Of a DNA stretch of 16,952 nt, positions 7,762 to 13,176 are shown piece by piece. The position numbers and the translations under genes are program-made. Origin of the DNA: Microcaldota archaeon (GTDB lineage: Archaea > Micrarchaeota > Micrarchaeia > Norongarragalinales > UBA8480). Below the pieces are notes generated by a model. That model worked only from the letters and a program-made list of their open reading frames with translations. It did no database searches and was not told the DNA's origin. Location: contig JAHFHC010000020.1 of NCBI GenBank assembly GCA_023247085.1, positions 1 through 16,952 of the forward strand. Reading direction: 5' to 3'. How positions within the stretch are numbered: position 1 is the stretch's first letter; each line of letters starts with the position of its first letter.

Positions 7762-8664
7762 ATGGTTCATAGGGAAGTTGTGATTTTTGTATCAATTGTC
7801 TTACTAATTATGGCAGTTCTCTCTTCTATTTTCTTCTTTCACCTTTCGCCATTCTGGATAATTGCACTTACACTAGTCATATTGGCTGCTTCGTTTTTAT
7901 CTCCGCGTTTAATTGAATTTAAGGAATTTGAGCGGGGTGTAATGTTTCGTTTTGGAAAGTTCCGCAATGTTGCCGGCCCGGGTTGGGTTTGGTCGTGGCC
8001 TGCATTTGAAAATTCTATTGTAACCGACATGCGTGTATCCACTATTGACCTCCCGGCTCAAGATGTAATCACGCGTGACGATGTTGAAATTAAAGTAGAT
8101 GCAATTATTTACGCAAAAATAGTTGATCCAAAAAAGGCGGTTGTTGAAGTTAAGGATTTCAAAGCTGCTATGCGTGAATTGCTCAAATCACAAATTCGTA
8201 ATACTATTAGCAAAATGGAATTGGAAGAAGTGTTAGAAAAAACCGACGAGATCAAGAATGATTTGGAGCTTACTTTGAAAACCATTGCGCAAGAGTGGGG
8301 AATTTCTGTTGTTAAAGTTGAAGTGCAATCCATTGCCTTGCCGCCTTCTTTAGTCCAAGCAATGCACAAACGCCGCGAAGCAGGGGAATATAAAATCAAG
8401 CTTGAAACTGAGGCGCAAGCAAAACAATTATCGCTTGAAATTTTAAACAAAGCAACTAGCACTCTTGACCCAAAGACGATGTCTTTTCTTTACATAGATG
8501 CATTAAAAAGCGTAGCAAACGGTAGAGCGACAAAAATAATTTTGCCGCTTGAACTCGCAAACATGGCACGCGCGATGTCTGACAAACTTTCAGTTAGCGA
8601 CGCTTCAATTGAAAACGTGTTATCAAAAGCACTGAAAACACTTTCAACAACCGACAAAAAATAG
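7762..8664 (+). CDS. Slipin (stomatin/prohibitin, SPFH-domain membrane protein)
   Basis: Slipins are oligomeric membrane-scaffold proteins that form ring assemblies on the cytoplasmic membrane. This 300-residue protein has two hydrophobic stretches (about 6-26 and 31-47). The SPFH domain follows: FKEFERGVMFRFGKFRNVAGPGWVW (53-77, read as overlapping motifs), STIDLPAQDVITRDDVEIKVDAIIYAKIVDP, and ALPPSLVQAMHKRREAGEYKIKLETEAQAKQL leading into an alpha-helical coiled coil. The usual partner, an NfeD-type protease or OB-fold protein, is not adjacent. The divergent neighbour is DUF373 instead. I chose ATG 7762, with an AGTGA ribosome-like site about 8 nt upstream. A GTG at 7750 in frame would add four residues. 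Confidence 0.9.
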   Translation: MVHREVVIFVSIVLLIMAVLSSIFFFHLSPFWIIALTLVILAASFLSPRLIEFKEFERGVMFRFGKFRNVAGPGWVWSWPAFENSIVTDMRVSTIDLPAQDVITRDDVEIKVDAIIYAKIVDPKKAVVEVKDFKAAMRELLKSQIRNTISKMELEEVLEKTDEIKNDLELTLKTIAQEWGISVVKVEVQSIALPPSLVQAMHKRREAGEYKIKLETEAQAKQLSLEILNKATSTLDPKTMSFLYIDALKSVANGRATKIILPLELANMARAMSDKLSVSDASIENVLSKALKTLSTTDKK

Positions 8665-8720
8665 AAAACGCGATTGTGCCGTAGCCGCATTCATTTTAAA
8701 GCAGTTAAACTAATTCTTTC

Positions 8721-9386
8721 ATGCGACCCATTTTAGCGCTTAATTTTAAGACTTTTGAAACTTCCACTGGAAACAACGCAGTTCAACTTGCCAAACTAGC
8801 TGATGAGTTTGCACAAAAGTCAAATTTTGAAGTGATACTAGCTCCCGCTTATTCTGATTTACGCGCCGTTGCTTCGGTTGCCACGCATTGTTCTATATAC
8901 TCGCAACATGTTGACCCAGTTGAATACGGACAATTTACTGGCTATTTTCCAGTACCAGTTGCAGCAGCAATTTGCAAAGGAACACTCTTGAACCACAACG
9001 AGAAAAAACTATCTTTCAAAATCCTAGGTGATACGGTAAAGCTATGCAAAAAATATAGTTTTCAAACAATCCTTTGCGCTGATAATCTAGCTGAAGCCAA
9101 ACGCATTTCCGCGCTAGAGCCATATATGATTGCAATTGAACTGCCTGAATTAATTGGAAGCGGCAAAAGCTTGACAAATGTAAACCCCGAACTAGCAGAA
9201 CAAATAGCGAAACAATTGAAGCGAATCACGAAAAAAACAAAAAGCAAGTTACTAATGGGTGCTGGAGTTTCAACAGCACAAGATTTACAAAAGGCAATTG
9301 AACTCGGGCTAGATGGAGTTTTACTTGCAAGTGCATTTGCGAAAAACAAAAACCCAAAAAAGTGGCTACAAGGCTTTTTACTTTAA
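8721..9386 (+). CDS. tpiA: Triosephosphate isomerase, archaeal short type
   Basis: It interconverts dihydroxyacetone phosphate and glyceraldehyde 3-phosphate in glycolysis and gluconeogenesis. At 221 residues it has the short archaeal length, against about 250 for bacterial enzymes. Substrate residues are N8 and K10 in LNFKTFE. The electrophilic His is H92 in GTLLNHNE, and the catalytic Glu is E140 in IELPELIGSG. The phosphate-binding end is LLMGAGVSTAQDLQ followed by GLDGVLLASAFAK. Two oddities are visible. The residue after the catalytic Glu is Leu instead of the usual Pro of loop 6, and the TGYFPVPVAAAIC segment departs from the common TGxxxPEM pattern. TTTTAAAG about 27 nt before the ATG suggests a leaderless transcript. 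The stop lies 8 nt from the convergent SpoIIM-like gene. Confidence 0.95.
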   Translation: MRPILALNFKTFETSTGNNAVQLAKLADEFAQKSNFEVILAPAYSDLRAVASVATHCSIYSQHVDPVEYGQFTGYFPVPVAAAICKGTLLNHNEKKLSFKILGDTVKLCKKYSFQTILCADNLAEAKRISALEPYMIAIELPELIGSGKSLTNVNPELAEQIAKQLKRITKKTKSKLLMGAGVSTAQDLQKAIELGLDGVLLASAFAKNKNPKKWLQGFLL

Positions 9387-9394
9387 ATTATCCA

Positions 9395-10234
9395 TTAATG
9401 TACGATTGTTCCAGCTTCTATAAACGCAGCTATTGCAAGTAAGATAATTGAAATCGCGGTTAGCTTTATTGAATCATGTAACACGAGTATGAATGAGTTG
9501 CTTTTGTGCACTTCGCGTGTAATTGCACTGCTTAATATGCCGCCTGCAAGTGCAGCGGTTAGATACGCTAGTAATTCAAAAGAACCGTGTGGAAACAATC
9601 CAAGCGCGCTTGTGCCAATCCCGCCAAGAATCGCAAATATGTTACTGCCTTGGCTAACTGCTTTTGCATAATTGCCAATAAATGCGCCGATGATTGAAGA
9701 ATTCCACACTAAAACAAATACAGCGCCTGAACTGTAAAGTATTGAAAACAATACGATAATTAATAATACGCCAAAATTATGAAAGAACAGCATTTCAAAT
9801 GTGTCAAGGAATTTATCTTGAGCAATTGAAAAAATTGCTTTTCCGCTACTTACTCCTATGTTTGCTAGTTCAGTGTTTTGCACTTCAAAAATGGTTTTTG
9901 ACGCTTCTGCAGGAAGAGCAAAATACCAAAATACAAAACCAGCAATTAAACCAATGAACAACATTGAAAGAACCATAATTACTGGCAAATGCCGCGCAAT
10001 GGTTCTGCTTCCCATTACAACTCCTTTTTCAGTTTCTTCTTCTTCAAAGTCAAACAACCGCCAGACAAACGGAACAGCTGGCATTGAAACCAGCGTAATA
10101 GCAACTATGCTCTGGTGTATCCCTAAGTAATTTGCCGCAAATATCCCTATTGAAGTAAATATAAACGCCAAAATTGCAATCTGCCAACTATGCTTTCTGG
10201 CAGTTTTAGGGCTGATAATTGTCTCAAGTACCAT
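9395..10234 (-). CDS. SpoIIM-like (DUF95) membrane protein
   Basis: This is a 279-residue integral membrane protein of the stage II sporulation protein M family, found widely in archaea that do not sporulate. Family signatures are FFHNFGVLL at about 150-158 and LGLFPHGSFELLAYLTAALAGG at 211-232 (two overlapping motifs). About seven hydrophobic segments are visible: 17-38, 42-58, 84-106, 153-176, 180-200, 218-236 and 255-275. An acidic run, FDFEEEETEKG, joins the second and third. SpoIIM in Bacillus helps recruit peptidoglycan hydrolases, and the archaeal role is unknown. It starts at ATG 10234, 55 nt from the divergent csl4. A TTTTTAACC element in that gap (about 10257-10265) could serve this gene as a leaderless promoter. 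Confidence 0.85.
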   Translation of the reverse strand: MVLETIISPKTARKHSWQIAILAFIFTSIGIFAANYLGIHQSIVAITLVSMPAVPFVWRLFDFEEEETEKGVVMGSRTIARHLPVIMVLSMLFIGLIAGFVFWYFALPAEASKTIFEVQNTELANIGVSSGKAIFSIAQDKFLDTFEMLFFHNFGVLLIIVLFSILYSSGAVFVLVWNSSIIGAFIGNYAKAVSQGSNIFAILGGIGTSALGLFPHGSFELLAYLTAALAGGILSSAITREVHKSNSFILVLHDSIKLTAISIILLAIAAFIEAGTIVH

Positions 10235-10289
10235 CGAACGTGATTAGCCTGTCAAGGGTTAAAAACATGTCTTATCCTTATATCAACAT

Positions 10290-10868
10290 ATGGACAAAAT
10301 TAAACTCGCTTTACCTGGCGAATTCGCCGCAATCGTCGAAGAAATTGCACCAGGTGAAAACACTTTTGAAGAAAATGGCGAAATTTACTCGGCCACTATT
10401 GGAATTCCAACTATTAACAAAGAAAAACGCACTCTTGGAATAAAATCCATTAAACCGCTTACTGCACTGCGCCGCGGCGACATCATAATCGGAGAAATAG
10501 TTGAATTATTTGAATCAATTGCACAAGTTGAAATTTCTAGCGTTGAAGGAAACAAACGAACTGCATTAGCCAATAAACACGCTTTTCTACGCATTTCTGA
10601 ACTAGAAAAAGGATTCGTTGAACAACTACGCGACCACATTAAAACCGGCGACGTACTACGCGCAAAAGTAATTGAAGTAAACGACTTAGGCACCTACTTA
10701 ACAATCGCATTTCCAGAATACGGTGTAATCAAAGCATGCTGTTCGCGCTGTAGAAACTACATGGAACTCCAACGCGATGGATGTACGTTTACCTGCAAAG
10801 AATGTGGTTCAAAAGAACAAAGAAAAACCCCAACAGCAAACCAACCCACAAACACGAATTCTTATTAA
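10290..10868 (+). CDS. csl4: Exosome RNA-binding subunit Csl4
   Basis: Csl4 caps the archaeal RNA exosome, the 3'-to-5' RNA decay and tailing complex, and helps feed substrates and recruit DnaG. The 192-residue protein has the three-domain plan. The N-terminal domain (about 5-50) contains LPGEFAAIVEEIAPGENTF. The S1 RNA-binding domain (about 62-142) contains RRGDIIIGEIVEL and KTGDVLRAKVIEVND. The zinc ribbon has C151/C154 (CSRC) and C169/C172 (CKEC). The tail after 180 is a short polar Asn/Thr-rich stretch. An A/T element, GGTTAAAAA (10256-10264), lies about 26-33 nt before the ATG, consistent with leaderless expression. The tRNA-Phe gene begins 26 nt after the stop with no obvious promoter of its own, so the two may be co-transcribed. 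Confidence 0.95.
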   Translation: MDKIKLALPGEFAAIVEEIAPGENTFEENGEIYSATIGIPTINKEKRTLGIKSIKPLTALRRGDIIIGEIVELFESIAQVEISSVEGNKRTALANKHAFLRISELEKGFVEQLRDHIKTGDVLRAKVIEVNDLGTYLTIAFPEYGVIKACCSRCRNYMELQRDGCTFTCKECGSKEQRKTPTANQPTNTNSY

Positions 10869-10925
10869 GCTAACCGATTCTTTTTTTACTAATTGCCGCA
10901 GTAGCTCAGCCTGGGAGAGCGTTCG

Positions 10926-10986
10926 AAGCAAATGTGCGGGGTTAGAAACGCTTTCAGCGTTTCATATCCGTACCTCTGTTGATGAA
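10926..10986 (+). other. tRNA-Phe intron 1 (61 nt, position 30/31)
   Basis: A bulge-helix-bulge can be drawn. The central helix is CGTT (10920-10923) with GATG (10981-10984), two Watson-Crick and two G-U pairs. The bulges are CGA (10924-10926) and AAG (10985-10987). The inner helix is AGCA (10927-10930) with TGTT (10977-10980). Deeper in the intron GTGCGGG pairs with TCCGTAC, and AAACGC with GCGTTT. The junction predicted by the motif is exactly the one the tRNA fold needs. Confidence 0.75.
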
Positions 10987-10993
10987 GCTGAAG

Positions 10994-11043
10994 TCGGCAC
11001 TTTACATCCTTCAGATGTTTAGTGTCGTTCTCTCAAGCTGGAA
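10994..11043 (+). other. tRNA-Phe intron 2 (50 nt, canonical position 37/38)
   Basis: The boundaries are set by the anticodon loop, which needs CTGAAG then A then CCGAT. The central helix is weak: CTGA (10988-10991) against CTGG (11038-11041), with three pairs and one A-C mismatch. The bulges would be AGT and AAA. The outer helix is the anticodon stem, which exists only after intron 1 is removed. An internal hairpin, ACATC/GATGT, lies at about 11004-11018. Confidence 0.6.
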
Positions 11044-11065
11044 ACCGATGTGTCGCTGGTTCAAA

Positions 11066-11127
11066 TCGGCTTTTCTTTTTGTAAAAAGAAAAGTCCGTGG
11101 GAAAAGAAAAACTTTTTCCGTTGAAAA
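11066..11127 (+). other. tRNA-Phe intron 3 (62 nt, position 59/60 in the T-loop)
   Basis: The motif is clear. The central helix TTCA (11060-11063) pairs perfectly with TGAA (11122-11125). The bulges are AAT (11064-11066) and AAT (11126-11128), and the outer helix is the T-stem itself. The intron body has two hairpins, CTTTTCTTTTT/AAAAAGAAAAG at 11070-11093 and GGGAAAAG/CTTTTTCC at 11099-11119. Confidence 0.8.
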
Positions 11128-11303
11128 TCCGGCCTGCGGCATCATATTTAAACCTGAGATTGAAAATTAATTTTGAATCTATTTTTCACAGTTTTAATTC
11201 TGATTAATATCTGTTTACCTAGCTTGTGAAACGCTTTTAAAGAACTGTAAGTACAATGAGTTGAACTAACGTATGGAAACTCGTTACTATCGGCTGATTA
11301 TAA

Positions 11304-12296
11304 ATGGTTGAACTCAAATATGTAGCTGCTCTTCTTTTGAGTGTATTGCTTTTTGGCTGTATAAACACTCAAGGACCAGCTGTTACTGGGAATAACTCGG
11401 GCGAAAATTTAACTACTGTAAACAACATGTCGGTTATTCGGCAAGGCGTTTTTACTCTTTCTGATTTAGAGGGGGTATTGCTTAGTGAACAAGATGTTCC
11501 TCGCGGCTTTGAAATCAATGCGCTTCAAACAGGGGTAACTGAAAATGCGTTGCAGTTTTCCGAAGGCGATGCTGAACGTGCAAACGAATTAAAGTCATAT
11601 GGCTGGAAGGGCAATAAAGCTGTTCAATATGACTATAAAACAAATAATTTGACTTCCAAGGCGATTACGGTTCTTGCTTCGGTTTACGAACAACCTACTC
11701 AATATTTTTCATGTAATGTTAAATGGGACAAAGAAGACTTAGGTGCCACGTCAATTGAAGATGTCGGGCAACAAGCAGTATACTTAGGTGGCTTTAACCA
11801 AACTCCGTTAGGTATGGAATCTAGAAATGAAATTCGAAGCTTCTTTTCAAACGTTGCTTTTACAGTTAAAGTAAATGGATTGGGCAGATCAGCGTCTAAA
11901 CAAGAGGCATTTCAATATGCTAAATTGATTTCTGATCGTTTAAAAGGAAAATGTCCAACTTGCGTTTTGGCTCCAACTCAATGTGGTTTGACAAAACCAT
12001 CGTTGATAACTAAGACTCAAAATCTAGTTGTTATTCAACAAAATTCAGTCTCTACTAGTTATGGCGGCCTAAGTGTAATTGGTAGTGTTAAAAACAATGG
12101 AACAACTTCAGTTACCTTTGTACAAGTAACCGTAAACTTTTTTGATTCACAAAACCAAATGGTCACTGTGCAAAACACTTTTTTGACTCCATCATCACTG
12201 CGACCAAGCGAAACCGGCTCTTTTAACATCGCTATTCCAGATAAAAGCGTTGCCTCTAGAATAGCTAGATATGAAGTAAAAGTTACCAGTCAGTAA
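11304..12296 (+). CDS. Lipoprotein with C-terminal FxLYD-like domain, function unknown
   Basis: The 330-residue protein starts with a lipoprotein signal, MVELKYVAALLLSVLLFGC, with the lipobox LLFGC ending at C19. It is expected to be lipid-anchored on the outer face of the membrane. The stretch after C19 is rich in Asn, Thr and Gly. A middle domain (about 50-215) has no motif I recognise. It contains FTLSDLEGVLLSEQDVPRGFE and a cluster GKCPTCVLAPTQCG (about 215-230). The last 100 residues (LVVIQQNSVSTSYGGLSVIGSVKNNG, then TFVQVTVNFFDSQNQMV and LRPSETGSFNIAIPD) look like the FxLYD fold, an Ig-like domain common in prokaryotic surface lipoproteins. CTTTTAAAG at about 11230-11238 may be its TATA box. 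It ends 12 nt from the convergent PIN gene. Confidence 0.75.
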   Translation: MVELKYVAALLLSVLLFGCINTQGPAVTGNNSGENLTTVNNMSVIRQGVFTLSDLEGVLLSEQDVPRGFEINALQTGVTENALQFSEGDAERANELKSYGWKGNKAVQYDYKTNNLTSKAITVLASVYEQPTQYFSCNVKWDKEDLGATSIEDVGQQAVYLGGFNQTPLGMESRNEIRSFFSNVAFTVKVNGLGRSASKQEAFQYAKLISDRLKGKCPTCVLAPTQCGLTKPSLITKTQNLVVIQQNSVSTSYGGLSVIGSVKNNGTTSVTFVQVTVNFFDSQNQMVTVQNTFLTPSSLRPSETGSFNIAIPDKSVASRIARYEVKVTSQ

Positions 12297-12308
12297 TTGT
12301 TGTTCTCG

Positions 12309-12731
12309 TCAGCCAATTTCATGCGCCTCTTTTAACGTTTCTAATAATTTTCCAGGGTTTTGAATTTTAACGTCGTTAAATTCAATCAAATTGGTTAAGT
12401 GTGGATCCCAAGAAGCAATGTAGTTTGAGCTGGAATAAACTGCGCATTCGACAACTCGGTTGTCGTCTGGATCAGTTTTAACAACATCAAGTCTAATGTC
12501 TGGCTCAACTAATTTGAGGAATTGTAAATAAACGTCAACCATTTGCTCTGCTCTTTCAAGTGGAACTTTGTGATCGCGTTGTACAACTTCTTTGAACTCT
12601 TCCATCAAAGTTTTTGAAGTGTAGCCGGTTACTTTGCCTTCGGCTACTAAGTGTACTAAATTGTAAGACGCACCTGTTTCCGATAGTAAGGCAGATAGAA
12701 GTACGTTTGTGTCAAACGTTATCTTCACCAT
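12309..12731 (-). CDS. PIN-domain toxin ribonuclease (VapC-like)
   Basis: PIN domains are magnesium-dependent RNases, and in toxin-antitoxin pairs they often cut tRNA or rRNA. This 140-residue protein has the N-terminal signature VKITFDTNVLLSALL with D7. Other acidic residues are E44/E45 in TLMEEFKEVV, D90 in DPDDNRVVECA, and D109 in IASWDPHL. The catalytic set looks intact, so it may be active. The pattern is closest to the PIN_3 group (putative toxin-antitoxin toxins of about 140 residues). The start is ATG 12731, 9 nt after the antitoxin stop, with AGGAGA overlapping the antitoxin stop as ribosome site. This order, antitoxin then toxin, is typical for such modules. The target is unknown. 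Confidence 0.85.
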   Translation of the reverse strand: MVKITFDTNVLLSALLSETGASYNLVHLVAEGKVTGYTSKTLMEEFKEVVQRDHKVPLERAEQMVDVYLQFLKLVEPDIRLDVVKTDPDDNRVVECAVYSSSNYIASWDPHLTNLIEFNDVKIQNPGKLLETLKEAHEIG

Positions 12732-12740
12732 TCATTTCGA

Positions 12741-13016
12741 CTATCTCCTGTGTTTGTGTTGCGTTTCCACAATTTTTTTAACTGAAGTGTCTAGCCCTTT
12801 TTCTGCTGCGTGTTGCCGACTCCATTTCACCATTTCTTCAAAAGCCTTTACTGGTTCTTGAAATTTTAATTTCTTGAGTAGGATTGAGTCTGCATCTTTT
12901 CGAGCAAAGACTACGAACGTAGAGCCTGCTTCGAGCCCCATTTCATCTCTAATCCCTTCAGGGATAACTACTTGTCCTCTTGAAGACATTTTTGTTATCT
13001 GTCCTTGGCTCTCCAT
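12741..13016 (-). CDS. AbrB/SpoVT-type antitoxin
   Basis: The 91-residue protein has a swapped-hairpin AbrB DNA-binding domain at about 5-50: GQITKMSSRGQVVIPEGIRDEMGL, read as the usual SSRGQVVIP core. The C-terminal half, a likely toxin-binding helix, contains FEEMVKWSRQHAAEKGL and a basic tail QHKHRR. It should neutralise the downstream PIN toxin and repress its own promoter. The ATG at 13016 has an excellent ribosome site, AAGGTGG, 7 nt upstream. A perfect palindrome 22-42 nt upstream is the natural operator candidate. Confidence 0.88.
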   Translation of the reverse strand: MESQGQITKMSSRGQVVIPEGIRDEMGLEAGSTFVVFARKDADSILLKKLKFQEPVKAFEEMVKWSRQHAAEKGLDTSVKKIVETQHKHRR

Positions 13017-13037
13017 ACCGAATCCACCTTATTCTTA

Positions 13038-13058
13038 TTAATAAGACTGTCTTATTAA
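13038..13058 (-). promoter_or_regulatory. Perfect 21-bp palindrome, probable autoregulatory operator of the AbrB-PIN pair
   Basis: Arms TTAATAAGAC and GTCTTATTAA surround a single central base. A third half-site, CTTATTAA, overlaps at 13034-13041. On the minus strand CTTAATAAG is a plausible TATA box, so a bound AbrB dimer would block the promoter. Operator function is inferred from symmetry and position. Confidence 0.65.
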
Positions 13059-13176
13059 GCGTTTTGGTGCTTGAACGAAACGGTTCTGAGCTTCTGCTCT
13101 TATTAGGCCTTCGGCGGTTCTGTTTTTTTCTATTGTCATATTGTTTTTAATCTTGTTTTGTCTTTTATTTCCTGTT

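Larger units (their letters stand above)
10895..11141 (+). tRNA. tRNA-Phe(GAA) with three introns
   Basis: Four exons (10895-10925, 10987-10993, 11044-11065, 11128-11141) rebuild a 74-nt tRNA. The acceptor stem GCCGCAG pairs with CTGCGGC, and the discriminator is A. The D arm is GCTC/GAGC. The anticodon stem TTCGG pairs with CCGAT except for a U27-U43 mismatch. The anticodon loop is CTGAAGA, giving GAA. The variable region is GTGTC. The T arm is GCTGG-TTCAAAT-CCGGC with one G-U pair. CCA is not encoded. Discriminator A, G34 and G37 all fit Phe. Exon 2 is only 7 nt (G31 to G37). The first intron sits at 30/31, the second at 37/38 (the usual site) and the third at 59/60 in the T-loop. Two intron junctions are supported by hand-drawn splicing motifs, while the middle one is weaker. 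It lies 26 nt after csl4. Confidence 0.85.

Noticed and set aside
10982-10997. GTCGG at 10993-10997 as the 5' anticodon strand of tRNA-Phe
   Set aside because: It pairs with CCGAT, but then no anticodon loop with U33 follows. TTCG plus G10987 with the CTGAAG loop fits the fold and the intron 1 motif.
11070-11119. Terminator hairpins after tRNA-Phe
   Set aside because: The A/T-rich hairpins lie before the 3' acceptor strand, so they are intron structure; terminating there would abolish the tRNA.
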